A stretch of 64,000 nucleotides of DNA, taken from assembly GCA_902791035.1 (NCBI GenBank), contig CADAUA010000007.1, forward strand, positions 47,302 through 111,301, read 5' to 3'. Below, piece by piece: positions 46,363 through 58,326 of this stretch. The position numbers were made by a program, and so were the translations under genes. The notes under the pieces were generated by a model that was not told where the DNA came from, made no database searches, and saw only the letters and a program-made list of their open reading frames with translations. How positions within the stretch are numbered: position 1 is the stretch's first letter; each line of letters begins with the position of its first letter. The stretch comes from an uncultured Coriobacteriaceae bacterium. GTDB lineage: Bacteria; Actinomycetota; Coriobacteriia; Coriobacteriales; Atopobiaceae.

Positions 46363-47847
46363 ATGAAGCACCTTACCGATCCCGTCTTCCCCGAGGGCTT
46401 CCTCTGGGGCGCCTCCAGCTCTGCCTGGCAGGTCGAGGGTGGCGTTGCCGAGGGCGGCCGCGTGCCCTCCGTCATCGACGAGAACTCCAAGACCAAGAAG
46501 CCCTTCGCGGACGACTCCATCACCGCGGACCACTTCCACCACTACAAGGAGGACGTCGCGCTCATGAAGCAGTGCGGCTTCACCTCCTACCGCTTCGCCC
46601 TGGCCTGGCCGCGCATCATGAGCGCGCCCCACACCGTTAACCCCCAGGGCATCGCCTTCTACGACGACCTTATCAACGAGCTCGTGGACGCGGGCATCAC
46701 CCCCATCGTGACCCTCTACCACTACGACCTGCCCATGTGGGCCTACGACATGGGTGGCTGGGGCACGCGCGAGATCATCGACGAGTTCGACTTCTACGTG
46801 CGCACCTGCTTCGAGCACTACGGCGACCGCGTCAAGTACTGGCTGGCCCTCAACGAGCAGAACATGCAGATCATCTACGGCGAGCACCTGGGCGTGGCCC
46901 GCGGCGTGCGCGACTGGTTCAAGGACAAGTGGCACATCAACCACATCATGAACATGTGCCACTGCCACGCCGTCATCGCCTGCCACGACATGGTCCCCGG
47001 CGGCAAGATCGGCCCCGTGCCCGGCTACGTGCCCATCTATCCTGCCACGGGTAACCCCCAGGACCAGATCGCGGCCATGAACGCCGAGGAGCTCACCGAG
47101 AAGGTCTGGAACGACTTCGACGTCTTCCGCGAGTACAACACCTTCATCCAGAAGTACTGGCGCGAGAACGACATCGACCCGGGCATCATGGATGGCGACA
47201 TGGAGTATGCCAAGGACGCCAAGATCGACTTCATCGCCGTCAACTGCTACCGGTCCGACATGGGCAAGCAGCCCGTGCCCGGCATCAACCGCGACCTCAA
47301 GTTCGCCCACATGGGCACCCGAGGCGAGATGGTCTACTCCAACTACGAGGGCATCTACGCCCTGGACCGCAACCCCTACGTGGAGCGCACCGACTGGGAC
47401 TGGCACATCGATCCCGTGAGCATGCGCTACGCCCTGCGCTACATGTGGGACCACTACCACCTGCCCATGGTGATCACCGAGGCCGGCTTCGGTGCCCACG
47501 AGGACCTTGGTCCCGACGGCCAGATCCACGATCCCTACCGCATCGACTACCTGCGTGACTACATCTACAACGTGGGCCTGGCCATCGAGGACGGCGTGGA
47601 GGTCTTCGGCTTCAACCCCTGGTCCTTCACCGACCTTCTCTCCACGGGCAACGGCATGGCCAAGCGCTACGGCCTGGTGTTCGTGAACACCACCGACGAC
47701 GACGTGCGCGACCTGCGCCGCGTGCCCAAGGACTCCTACTACTGGTACAGCAAGCTGATCAAGTCCAACGGCCGGGAGTGGGGCAAGGACATGACGGAGT
47801 GGCGCGACTTTACCAAGCAGTTCCCGCGCGCTTCCGACGCCGACTAG
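46363..47847 (+). CDS. GH1 6-phospho-beta-glucosidase-like enzyme with TEAG nucleophile motif (second of four)
   Basis: A 494-residue GH1 protein ('[19 protein letters not shown]', acid/base Glu in 'LALNEQNMQII', phosphate-binding 'LSTGNGMAKRYGLVFVNTTD'). The nucleophile motif reads 'VITEAGFGAHE', with Ala replacing the near-invariant Asn of TENG, while the nucleophile Glu itself is kept. It is also the most divergent of the four copies, with many extra Asp, His and Met. Activity is likely but specificity may differ. ATG 46363 follows AAAGGAGA. Confidence 0.9.
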   Translation: MKHLTDPVFPEGFLWGASSSAWQVEGGVAEGGRVPSVIDENSKTKKPFADDSITADHFHHYKEDVALMKQCGFTSYRFALAWPRIMSAPHTVNPQGIAFYDDLINELVDAGITPIVTLYHYDLPMWAYDMGGWGTREIIDEFDFYVRTCFEHYGDRVKYWLALNEQNMQIIYGEHLGVARGVRDWFKDKWHINHIMNMCHCHAVIACHDMVPGGKIGPVPGYVPIYPATGNPQDQIAAMNAEELTEKVWNDFDVFREYNTFIQKYWRENDIDPGIMDGDMEYAKDAKIDFIAVNCYRSDMGKQPVPGINRDLKFAHMGTRGEMVYSNYEGIYALDRNPYVERTDWDWHIDPVSMRYALRYMWDHYHLPMVITEAGFGAHEDLGPDGQIHDPYRIDYLRDYIYNVGLAIEDGVEVFGFNPWSFTDLLSTGNGMAKRYGLVFVNTTDDDVRDLRRVPKDSYYWYSKLIKSNGREWGKDMTEWRDFTKQFPRASDAD

Positions 47848-47880
47848 CGGCGCTGCTGACGGGAGCAAGGCGCAATGAGG

Positions 47881-47916
47881 GGTGCCCGCGGCGGAGGGAG
47901 GGCCGCCGCGGGCACC
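47881..47916 (+). terminator. strong GC hairpin after the second GH1 gene
   Basis: Fourteen-base perfect stem (GGTGCCCGCGGCGG at 47881-47894, mirrored at 47903-47916) with an eight-base loop and a pyrimidine-rich but not T-only tail. A -10-like TATACT for the regulator gene lies at 47972-47977. Confidence 0.75.
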
Positions 47917-48041
47917 TCTCGCTTCGTTCGCGACGCCGATCGTGACGGATATGCGAGTGCCCGCCCACAGATATACTGAAGGGGACGACCGATTGCGGTA
48001 GGCGTGCTGTACCCTGTTGCGGACGGAGGCGGGTGATTCAT

Positions 48042-48971
48042 ATGGGCGACGACATGAATCTGTATCCGGAGGCTTCCGTCCCGGAGGGGCCGGTGCGAGA
48101 GGATGGCCTCAGGCTCGCCGCCAACGCGGCCGTGGGTCCCGAGGTGACCAAGCTCGGCCCGGTGAACGAGCATGCCTACTCCGTGCGCCACTTCGCGCTC
48201 ATGACGTCCCTTCTCTGGGCCTACAACAGCTCCCCCGTGGACAGCGCCACGGGAATCATAGCCAGGTACTTCCTGGAGCACTTCACGGAGCTCAAGAGCC
48301 TCAACATCTACGACGTTGCCCGTGAGTGCTACACGTCGAGGTCCGGAATACGGCGCTTCGCCCAGCAGATAGGCTACGACAACTTCAAGGACATCAAGGC
48401 GAACGCCTGGGAGAGCAGGCGGCACTACAACAACTTCGTGGGCTACGCCGATCACCCCGACTACCGCAGCTATCTCACGGACCAGCTCCAGGGCATGCTC
48501 GACGACATGAACCACAACGTCGACGAGGGCCGCTTGGATGCCCTGGCCACCCGCATACACGGCGCCGAGCGCGTGGCCTTCCTCGCCTCGGACTTCTCGT
48601 CCATGGGCATCCGCCAGCTCCAGCAGCAGATGCTGGCCGTGGGCAAGTTCGTCTCCATCATCTCCGACTCAGCGGGCGACCTCCAGGTGCTCTACGACAT
48701 GGTGAAGGACGACCTGGTGGTCGTCACCTCCTCCACGGGAAACTATGCCATTGCTGCCATGAACCAGCTCTCCTCGGTGGCGGCCTATCGGGTGCTGGTC
48801 ACGCTCAACCACGACGCAAGCCTTGCTGCCAAGTACGACGAGACCTTCTACCTCACGGGCAAGGATCTGGGCTTCGACCACAACGTGTACTCCGAGTACG
48901 GCGTCAAGTACTTCTACGACCTTCTCTACAACCGCTACGTGACGCTCTTCCTGGGAGGTCCCAAGGCATAG
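48042..48971 (+). CDS. RpiR/MurR-family transcriptional regulator
   Basis: The 309-residue protein has an N-terminal helix-turn-helix ('IYDVARECYTSRSGIRRFAQ' then QIGYDNFKDI) and a C-terminal SIS domain that binds phosphosugars ('VAFLASDFSSMGIRQLQQQM', 'DDLVVVTSSTGNY'). It sits in the middle of the beta-glucoside block and is the obvious local regulator, probably sensing a sugar phosphate. Seven or so more residues than usual precede the HTH region, with an extended acidic N-terminus. ATG 48042 has GGAGGCGGG eight bases upstream. Confidence 0.9.
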   Translation: MGDDMNLYPEASVPEGPVREDGLRLAANAAVGPEVTKLGPVNEHAYSVRHFALMTSLLWAYNSSPVDSATGIIARYFLEHFTELKSLNIYDVARECYTSRSGIRRFAQQIGYDNFKDIKANAWESRRHYNNFVGYADHPDYRSYLTDQLQGMLDDMNHNVDEGRLDALATRIHGAERVAFLASDFSSMGIRQLQQQMLAVGKFVSIISDSAGDLQVLYDMVKDDLVVVTSSTGNYAIAAMNQLSSVAAYRVLVTLNHDASLAAKYDETFYLTGKDLGFDHNVYSEYGVKYFYDLLYNRYVTLFLGGPKA

Positions 48972-49077
48972 CCACGGCCCTCCAGATGGGACCGAAATGT
49001 GACGCGCCGGATGCCGCCGGCCGTGCGAGACTTCAAGCCATACGGTGGGAATCCAGCAAGGTGGAGAGGGGCATCAC

Positions 49078-52108
<3,031 letters not shown>

Positions 52109-52133
52109 GCAAGTTCCACACGGGAGGCTTGGC

Positions 52134-53444
52134 ATGTCTGAGGAGACCGAGGAGAGGGTCGGCGGCTTCATGGGGTGGATAGAGTCCACCCTGGCACCCG
52201 CGGCGCAGAGGCTCATGGACAACCCCTGGCTGGCGGGGCTCACGAGCGGGGTGATGAAGTGCCTGCCCTTCATTCTTACCGGCTGCCTGATCTTCTTCTA
52301 CAACGCCATCCGGTCCTGGCTGCCAGCCCTGCCCGACCTCACGGTGGTCATGCGCTGGACCTTCCAGATGCTCGCGCTCTTCTATGCCTTTATGATCCCG
52401 CACGAGCTCATGGAGTCCCTGGGCCACCGGAGCTACAAGGTCACGGCTGGTCTTGCGGCCGTCCGCTGCTACCTCTGCGTCATGGGCGGGCGCCTGGACG
52501 ACTCCGGCGCCTCGATCTCGTTCGACTTCTCCAAGTTCGGGCCCACGGGATCGGTGGTCGCCATGTTCACTGCGGTGTTCGTGGCCCTTGTCTTCCACCT
52601 CTACGCAAGGCATGTCCACCTCTTCCGCAAGGGGTCCAACGTGCCGGCCTTCCTGCAAGGCTGGATAAACGACATCATCCCGATCTTCAGCTCGATCCTG
52701 GTCACGGGCGTGGTGGTGGAGATGGCCCGCGTGGATCTCTACGATGTCTTCCAGACCGTCTTTGCCCCCGTGCAGTTCGTTGCGCAGTCGCTGCCTGGCA
52801 ACCTGCTCGTGCAGTTCATATCCAACTTCTCGGCTACGGTGGGAATCTCCGGATGGACCTGGGCCGGCATCAACGCCCTCTACCAGATACCTGCCCAGTC
52901 CGCCAACCTTGCCGCGATGCAGGCCGGCACCTTCGACCCCGCCACTGCCTACGTCAACGTGAGCGAGGCAATGAGCGGCCTGGGCCTCGTCAACCTGGGT
53001 GGCATGGGGGCAACCCTCGCGCTCAACATCTGGTTCCTCATGTCCAAGTGTCGCAAGCTGAGGACGCTGGGTCGCGTGGCCATAGGCCCCGCCATGTTCA
53101 ACATCAACGAGCCAATCGTCTACGGCGCCCCCATCGTGTACAACCCGATCCTCATGGTTCCGGCCATCGTGTGTCCGCTGGTGGGTACGGTCATGCTCAC
53201 GGTCATCCTCAGGACGGGCCTTCTGGCCTTCCCGAACGTCCAGGCGTCCATGGTGGGCACGCTGCCGGTGATGGCCTGCACGGTCATGCTCACGGGCGAC
53301 CTGCGGGGCATCCTCTGGTGGTTCGTCTTCCTGGCGGTGTACATGGTCATCTGGTATCCCTTCTTCAGGGTCTTCGAGAAGGGCCAGCTGGCCGAGGAGG
53401 CTGCCCAAGAACCCACGGTGGGGCGGGGTACGTCCGGAGACTGA
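52134..53444 (+). CDS. second PTS cellobiose-type EIIC permease
   Basis: A 436-residue paralogue of the EIIC at 42122, conserved along its full length ('LKCLPFILTG', 'MFNINEPIVYGAPIVYNPIL', 'MLTGDLRGILWWFVFL'), with changes in the loop 'AAVRCYLCVMGGRLDDSG'. No EIIA or EIIB gene accompanies it; it probably borrows those of the first system. Start ATG 52134 follows GGGAGG. Ends the carbohydrate block. Confidence 0.93.
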   Translation: MSEETEERVGGFMGWIESTLAPAAQRLMDNPWLAGLTSGVMKCLPFILTGCLIFFYNAIRSWLPALPDLTVVMRWTFQMLALFYAFMIPHELMESLGHRSYKVTAGLAAVRCYLCVMGGRLDDSGASISFDFSKFGPTGSVVAMFTAVFVALVFHLYARHVHLFRKGSNVPAFLQGWINDIIPIFSSILVTGVVVEMARVDLYDVFQTVFAPVQFVAQSLPGNLLVQFISNFSATVGISGWTWAGINALYQIPAQSANLAAMQAGTFDPATAYVNVSEAMSGLGLVNLGGMGATLALNIWFLMSKCRKLRTLGRVAIGPAMFNINEPIVYGAPIVYNPILMVPAIVCPLVGTVMLTVILRTGLLAFPNVQASMVGTLPVMACTVMLTGDLRGILWWFVFLAVYMVIWYPFFRVFEKGQLAEEAAQEPTVGRGTSGD

Positions 53445-53564
53445 CGGCCCGGCACGAGCCTCCTGCCAAGGGCTGCTCGTGCGTGGGCCCGAAACACCAG
53501 CGAAACAAGTTGTGGTGGTCTCGTGGATGGATACGCCCGGCGGCGGGGATTAGAAGAGATTTCG

Positions 53565-53593
53565 TTGACAAGGATTTTCAGCCGTCGTAGTAT
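53565..53593 (+). promoter_or_regulatory. promoter of the tRNA-Tyr/Thr/Met cluster
   Basis: TTGACA (53565-53570), 17-bp spacer, TAGTAT (53588-53593), about 54 bp ahead of tRNA-Tyr. Confidence 0.75.
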
Positions 53594-53646
53594 CTTCCTG
53601 CTTGTGAGGGGGGCAACCTCCGAGCAGGCGCTTGAAAATGGAAAAT

Positions 53647-53730
53647 GGGGACGTGGCACAGCGGCAACTGCGGCGGACTGTAAATCCGCTCCCTCTGGGT
53701 TCCATGGTTCGAGTCCATGCGTCCCCACCA
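53647..53730 (+). tRNA. tRNA-Tyr (GTA)
   Basis: 84 nt with acceptor GGGGACG/CGTCCCC, anticodon GTA in the loop flanked by GCGGA/TCCGC, an expanded class II variable region and an encoded CCA. Confidence 0.96.
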
Positions 53731-53733
53731 TGT

Positions 53734-53809
53734 GCCCGTGTAGCTCAGTCGGTAGAGCACTTCGTTGGTAACGAAGAGGTCACCGGTTCGAATCCGGTCG
53801 CGGGCTCCA
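53734..53809 (+). tRNA. tRNA-Thr (GGT)
   Basis: 76 nt with acceptor GCCCGTG/CGCGGGC, anticodon stem CTTCG/CGAAG, loop TTGGTAA (anticodon GGT) and encoded CCA. Three bases separate it from tRNA-Tyr. Confidence 0.96.
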
Positions 53810-53834
53810 TTTCCATTTTTGGGCATAACACCAT

Positions 53835-53911
53835 GCCGGTGTAGCTCAGCTGGTTAGAGCACGCGGCTCATACCCGCGACGCCACTGGTTCGAATCCAGT
53901 CACCGGTACCA
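53835..53911 (+). tRNA. tRNA-Met (CAT), probably elongator
   Basis: 77 nt with anticodon CAT in loop CTCATAC. The anticodon stem lacks the three G-C pairs of initiator tRNA, so elongator Met is favoured; tRNA-Ile2 cannot be excluded by sequence alone. The first acceptor pair is G1-T72. Position in a Tyr-Thr-Met group before the rpmG/secE block is common in actinobacteria. Confidence 0.9.
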
Positions 53912-53998
53912 GAGTTCAATGCGGCGCTTCGGCGCCGCTGAGCTATAAGACAGGTATTTAGGAATGGCCGTAAGGTAGTTCCCAGAAGGAGGACGGCA

Positions 53999-55204
53999 AT
54001 GGCCAAGCAGAAGTTCGAGCGTACTAAGCCGCATGTAAACATCGGTACGATTGGTCACGTCGATCACGGCAAGACCACTCTGACCGCGGCCATCACCAAG
54101 GTCCTTTCCCAGACCGAGGGCTGCAAGGCCACCTACGTGCCCTTCGAGGACATCGACAAGGCTCCCGAGGAGCGCCAGCGCGGCATCACCATCTCCGTCG
54201 CCCACGAGGAGTACGAGACCTGGAACCGTCACTACGCCCACGTTGACTGCCCGGGCCACGCCGACTACATCAAGAACATGATCTCCGGCGCTGCCCAGAT
54301 GGACGGTGCCATCCTGGTCATCGCCGCCACCGACGGCCCCATGGCCCAGACCCGCGAGCACATCCTGCTCGCCCGTCAGGTCGGCGTCAAGTACATCGTC
54401 GTCTTCCTCAACAAGTGCGACATGGTTGACGACGAGGAGCTCATCGACCTCGTCGAGATGGAGACCCGCGAGCTTCTGGACGAGTACGGCTACGATGGCG
54501 ACAACATCCCCATCATCCGTGGCTCCGCCCTCGGCGCCCTCAACGGCGAGCAGAAGTGGGTCGACTCCGTCGTCGAGCTCATGCACACCGTTGACGAGTA
54601 CATCCCCGACCCCGTCCGCGACAACGAGAAGCCCTTCCTGATGGCCATCGAGGACGTCATGACCATCTCCGGCCGCGGCACCGTTGCCACCGGCCGTGTC
54701 GAGCGCGGCGAGCTCAAGCTCAACGAGCCCGTCGAGATCGTGGGCCTCAAGCCGACCCAGAAGTCGACCGCCACTGGCATCGAGATGTTCCGCAAGACCA
54801 TGGACTTCTGCGAGGCTGGCGACAACGTGGGCATCCTGCTCCGCGGCATGAAGCGCGAGGACGTCGAGCGCGGCCAGGTTCTCTGCAAGCCCGGCTCGGT
54901 CACCCCTCACACCGACTTCCAGGGCGAGATTTACGTCCTGACCAAGGAGGAGGGCGGCCGTCACACCCCGTTCTTCTCTGGCTATCGTCCCCAGTTCTAC
55001 TTCCGCACCACTGACGTGACTGGCGACGTCAAGGAGCTCACCGACTCCAACGGCGCCAAGGTCGAGATGGCCATGCCCGGCGACCACATCACCGTGCACT
55101 GCGAGCTCATCAAGCCCATCGCCATGGAGGAGGGTCTGCGCTTCGCTATCCGCGAGGGCGGCCACACCGTGGGCGACGGCCGTGTTACCAAGATCAACAA
55201 GTAG
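53999..55204 (+). CDS. tuf: elongation factor Tu
   Basis: The 401-residue GTPase carries aminoacyl-tRNA to the ribosome. G motifs are '[14 protein letters not shown]', '[12 protein letters not shown]' and 'NKCD', with the effector region '[16 protein letters not shown]' and domains II-III complete. It follows the tRNA cluster by 87 bp, with a GCGGCGC/GCGCCGC hairpin at 53921-53938 between them. Ribosome site AGGAGGA. A terminator follows. Confidence 0.98.
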   Translation: MAKQKFERTKPHVNIGTIGHVDHGKTTLTAAITKVLSQTEGCKATYVPFEDIDKAPEERQRGITISVAHEEYETWNRHYAHVDCPGHADYIKNMISGAAQMDGAILVIAATDGPMAQTREHILLARQVGVKYIVVFLNKCDMVDDEELIDLVEMETRELLDEYGYDGDNIPIIRGSALGALNGEQKWVDSVVELMHTVDEYIPDPVRDNEKPFLMAIEDVMTISGRGTVATGRVERGELKLNEPVEIVGLKPTQKSTATGIEMFRKTMDFCEAGDNVGILLRGMKREDVERGQVLCKPGSVTPHTDFQGEIYVLTKEEGGRHTPFFSGYRPQFYFRTTDVTGDVKELTDSNGAKVEMAMPGDHITVHCELIKPIAMEEGLRFAIREGGHTVGDGRVTKINK

Positions 55205-55224
55205 TTTGATCTGATGCAGGCTCG

Positions 55225-55254
55225 GGCCCGGCACCTCGTGTGCCGGGCCTTTTT
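55225..55254 (+). terminator. intrinsic terminator of tuf
   Basis: Ten-base perfect stem (GGCCCGGCAC at 55225-55234, GTGCCGGGCC at 55240-55249), five-base loop and TTTTT. Confidence 0.95.
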
Positions 55255-55357
55255 GTGCCCAGGGTTAGGGCTAGTCCCGAGGATCTGGGCTTCCTGCCCA
55301 ACGCGTCCTGCGCGTACCGATGCGTTTTGTGGTCGGCACATGGAGGACGCGGTGGGC

Positions 55358-55385
55358 TTGACAGAACGTCGCTAGTGGTGATAGT
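55358..55385 (+). promoter_or_regulatory. promoter of rpmG-trnW-secE-nusG
   Basis: TTGACA (55358-55363) and GATAGT (55380-55385) with a 16-bp spacer, 60 bp ahead of rpmG. Confidence 0.7.
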
Positions 55386-55444
55386 TTATTGCACCGCGCC
55401 GCGTTCGAGAAAAGTCTCGGAACGGCTGGTGTTCAGGAGGAAGA

Positions 55445-55594
55445 ATGCGTACACTGGTTACACTCGCATGCACTGAGTGCAAGCGTCGCAACTATACGAC
55501 CTACAAGAACAAGAGCAACACGCCTGATCGCATGGAGCTCAAGAAGTACTGCCCGTGGTGCCGCAAGCACACGGTTCACAAGGAGACCCGCTAG
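55445..55594 (+). CDS. rpmG: 50S ribosomal protein L33
   Basis: A 49-residue protein starting '[20 protein letters not shown]' and ending [14 protein letters not shown]. Two CxxC pairs mark the zinc-binding form of L33. ATG 55445 is preceded by AGGAGGAAG. It is too short for most ORF cut-offs. Its place before tRNA-Trp and secE is conserved. Confidence 0.97.
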   Translation: MRTLVTLACTECKRRNYTTYKNKSNTPDRMELKKYCPWCRKHTVHKETR

Positions 55595-55612
55595 TACTGG
55601 GTGGGTCGTCAC

Positions 55613-55688
55613 AGGCCAGTAGTTCAATTGGTAGAGCATCGGTCTCCAAAACCGAGTGTTGAGGGTTCGAGTCCTTCCTGGCCTGCCA
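55613..55688 (+). tRNA. tRNA-Trp (CCA)
   Basis: 76 nt with acceptor AGGCCAG/CTGGCCT, anticodon stem TCGGT/ACCGA, loop CTCCAAA (anticodon CCA) and encoded GCCA end. Conserved position between rpmG and secE. Confidence 0.97.
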
Positions 55689-55762
55689 GATAACACCACC
55701 GGCTATCCTGGGTACTACGGGGTAGCCGGTTCTCATGTAAGTGCCACGAGCGAGGAGCGAGG

Positions 55763-56149
55763 ATGGCGAACAAGGACCGCAACAAGAGGAGCGCACGCCA
55801 GGCACGCGCAGCTGAGCGCGCACAGCGCGAGGCAGCCCAGGCGGCTTCGGGCAACGGTCCGTCTGCGGCCAAGGCCGGCGACTCCGATCAGGCAAAGGCC
55901 AAGACGACCAACGCCGTGGCCAAGACCCGCTCCGGCAAGCCTGCCAAGCGTGGTCCCTTCCAGAAGCTGCGCGCCTACTTCGACGACGTGCGCGTGGAGA
56001 TGCATCGCGTCGTCTGGCCGTCCAAGGCCGAGCTCAAGAGCTACTCAGTGGCCACGATCGTCATGCTCGTGGTGGTTGGCCTTGTCGTGTGGCTCGTCGA
56101 CTCCGGCATCGTGGCCCTTCTCGTTGGCTACACCGGTCTGAGGGGATAG
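55763..56149 (+). CDS. secE: preprotein translocase subunit SecE
   Basis: The 128-residue SecE has a charged, Ala/Lys-rich N-terminal extension (about 70 residues) before the conserved 'FDDVRVEMHRVVWPSKAELK' and one membrane helix ('VATIVMLVVVGLVVWLVDSG'). It stabilises SecY. nusG follows three bases after its stop. Confidence 0.95.
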   Translation: MANKDRNKRSARQARAAERAQREAAQAASGNGPSAAKAGDSDQAKAKTTNAVAKTRSGKPAKRGPFQKLRAYFDDVRVEMHRVVWPSKAELKSYSVATIVMLVVVGLVVWLVDSGIVALLVGYTGLRG

Positions 56150-56152
56150 CAC

Positions 56153-56713
56153 ATGGCAAAGCGCTGGTATGTCATCCACACCTACTCTGGCTACGAGAAC
56201 AAGGTCAAGAAGGACCTTGAGCACCGTATCGAGACCTATGGCCTGGACAAGCAGGTCGTGGACATCAAGATCCCGACCGAGGAGGTCACGGAGATCAAGG
56301 AGGGCGGCAAGCGGGAGACCAAGGACGCCAAGGTCTTCCCGGGCTACGTCCTGGTGCGCATCGACTGCCGGGGTCGCGAGGTTGACGACAACACTTGGGC
56401 CGTGGTGCGCAACACCGAGGGCGTGACGGGCTTTGTGGGCGTAGGCGGCAAGCCCGCACCCCTCAGCCGCGACGAGTTCAACAAGATCATGCACCGTACC
56501 GGCGAGCGCGGCGAGGAGGCCGTGGCCAAGCGCACCTCCACCAGCGTCGAGGTGGGCATGTCCGTCAAGGTGCTCTCCGGCCCTCTCGCGGACTTCGACG
56601 GCCAGGTGAGCGAGGTCAACGCCGAGGCCGGCAAGGTCAAGGTCATGCTCACCATCTTTGGCCGCGAGACCCCGGTGGAGCTCACGCTCGACCAGATCAC
56701 TGTAATCGGCTAG
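56153..56713 (+). CDS. nusG: transcription termination/antitermination protein NusG
   Basis: A 186-residue protein with the NGN domain ('RWYVIHTYSGYENKVKKDLE', 'VFPGYVLVRIDC') and a C-terminal KOW domain ('GMSVKVLSGPLADFDGQVSE'). It binds RNA polymerase and links it to Rho or ribosomes. Confidence 0.97.
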   Translation: MAKRWYVIHTYSGYENKVKKDLEHRIETYGLDKQVVDIKIPTEEVTEIKEGGKRETKDAKVFPGYVLVRIDCRGREVDDNTWAVVRNTEGVTGFVGVGGKPAPLSRDEFNKIMHRTGERGEEAVAKRTSTSVEVGMSVKVLSGPLADFDGQVSEVNAEAGKVKVMLTIFGRETPVELTLDQITVIG

Positions 56714-56812
56714 CAGGAATCCCAGCACGGGGCCCGTATCGGTGAGGATTGCTTCTCGGGAACCGGCGCGAAGATAGCAAGGCAAGTTCCAAGTCGCTCA
56801 GGAGGCTTAACT

Positions 56813-57241
56813 ATGGCCAAGAAGAAGGTCACGCACTTCATCAAGCTCCAGATTCCCGCAGGCGCCGCTAACCCCGCGCCTCCCGTCGGCCCCGCCCTGG
56901 GTGCCGCCCAGGTCAACATCATGCAGTTCTGCCAGGCCTTCAACGCGGCCACGCAGGACAAGAAGGGCGACATCATCCCCGTCGAGATCACCGTCTACGA
57001 GGATCGCACCTTCGACTTCGTGTGCAAGACCCCGCCCGCTGCCCACCTCATCAAGAAGGAGCTGGGCCTCAAGAGCGGTTCCGGCGTGCCCCAGCGCGAC
57101 AAGGTCGGCCAGCTCACCCAGGAGCAGCTCACCAAGATCGCCGAGATCAAGATGCCGGACCTCAACGCCAACGACATCGAGGCCGCCAAGAAGATCGTGG
57201 CTGGCACGGCCCGCTCCATGGGCGTGACCATCGCCGAGTAA
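56813..57241 (+). CDS. rplK: 50S ribosomal protein L11
   Basis: The 142-residue protein shows '[20 protein letters not shown]', '[18 protein letters not shown]' and a C-terminal RNA-binding domain ending '[10 protein letters not shown]'. Ribosome site AGGAGG. Confidence 0.98.
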   Translation: MAKKKVTHFIKLQIPAGAANPAPPVGPALGAAQVNIMQFCQAFNAATQDKKGDIIPVEITVYEDRTFDFVCKTPPAAHLIKKELGLKSGSGVPQRDKVGQLTQEQLTKIAEIKMPDLNANDIEAAKKIVAGTARSMGVTIAE

Positions 57242-57250
57242 GCGCTTTGA

Positions 57251-57314
57251 GGGCTTGCCCCTGTCTCTGGGGACACGCGCTTCGAGGAGTGTCCCCAGAG
57301 ACAGGGGCAAGCCC
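57251..57314. repeat. 26-bp perfect inverted repeat between rplK and rplA
   Basis: The arms 57251-57276 and 57289-57314 are exact reverse complements, beginning GGGCTTGCCCCTGTC, with a 12-base loop. The element starts nine bases after the rplK stop. No T-run follows. It is longer than any terminator here and looks like an inserted palindromic repeat. Confidence 0.9.
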
Positions 57315-57427
57315 TGGTGTTGCTCTCTCGGCGATGGCCCTCGTAACGGGCGCATGCTGAGGGGGAAGAAGGATCGAGGGAGGGTTTGGACGCCCGGACC
57401 TCGCAACTACCTGATGGAGGTAAGAAA

Positions 57428-58138
57428 ATGCCCAAGCACGGAAAGAACTACAACGCCGCAGCCGCCAAGGTCGACAAGACCAAGCTCTACACCCCCATGG
57501 AGGCCATGAAGCTCGTCAAGGAGGCCGCCACTGCCAAGTTCGATGAGACCGTTGAGGTCTCCATCCGCCTTGGCGTGGATACCCGTAAGGCCGACCAGAA
57601 CGTCCGTGGCTCCATCTCGCTGCCCAACGGCACCGGCAAGAGCGTGCGCGTGGCCGTCTTCGCCGAGGGTGCCAAGGCCACTGAGGCCGAGGCTGCCGGC
57701 GCCGACATCGTGGGTTCCGACGACCTCGTTGCCGAGATCCAGAAGGGCAACATCAACTTCGATGCTGCCATCGCCACGCCCAACATGATGAGCAAGGTCG
57801 GCCGTCTGGGCCGTATCCTCGGCCCCCGTGGCCTCATGCCCAACCCCAAGCTGGGCACCGTGACCATGGACGTCGAGAAGATGGTCAAGGAGCTCAAGGC
57901 CGGTCGTGTGGAGTACCGCGCCGACCGCTACGGCATCTGCCACGTTCCCATGGGCAAGGTGTCCTTCGAGCCCGAGAAGCTTGCCGAGAACTACGGCGCC
58001 CTTCTCACCGAGCTCCTGCGTGTGAAGCCGTCCAGCGCCAAGGGCAAGTACGTCAAGTCCATCGTGGTCTCCTCCACCATGGGTCCCGGCGTCAAGATCG
58101 ACCCCGCCGTGATCCGCAACTTCACCGCCGAGGCGTAA
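57428..58138 (+). CDS. rplA: 50S ribosomal protein L1
   Basis: A 236-residue two-domain rRNA-binding protein ('[20 protein letters not shown]', '[20 protein letters not shown]', '[12 protein letters not shown]'). ATG 57428 follows GGAGGTAAG. Confidence 0.98.
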   Translation: MPKHGKNYNAAAAKVDKTKLYTPMEAMKLVKEAATAKFDETVEVSIRLGVDTRKADQNVRGSISLPNGTGKSVRVAVFAEGAKATEAEAAGADIVGSDDLVAEIQKGNINFDAAIATPNMMSKVGRLGRILGPRGLMPNPKLGTVTMDVEKMVKELKAGRVEYRADRYGICHVPMGKVSFEPEKLAENYGALLTELLRVKPSSAKGKYVKSIVVSSTMGPGVKIDPAVIRNFTAEA

Positions 58139-58240
58139 GGTCGCGTCAAGCGCACACAGGGTTCATAACGTTCCTGAGCAAGGGGGCTGCCGAGAGGTGG
58201 TCCCCTTTCTTGTGCTCAGCGGGCTCGAGGAAACAAGAGG

Positions 58241-58295
58241 AAACAAGAGGGGTACTCCCCCGTGTTTCAAACACGGGGGAGTACCCCTCTTGTTT
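58241..58295. repeat. paired palindromic elements, exact 27-bp inverted repeat
   Basis: The segment 58241-58267 (starting AAACAAGAGGGGTACT) is the exact reverse complement of 58269-58295, with one base between. Each half is itself a near-palindrome around GGGGTACTCCCC. The pair lies between the convergent rplA and permease genes and could end transcription from both sides. Related copies are at 19681-19739 and 61420-61473. Confidence 0.93.
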
Positions 58296-58326
58296 GCTGT
58301 TTGCTCGTTGCCGCCACCCGGACGGT

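Noticed and set aside
57251..57314. Ordinary terminator between rplK and rplA
   Set aside because: The arms are 26 bases long with no T-run, and rplA lacks an evident promoter of its own; termination here would be unexpected.
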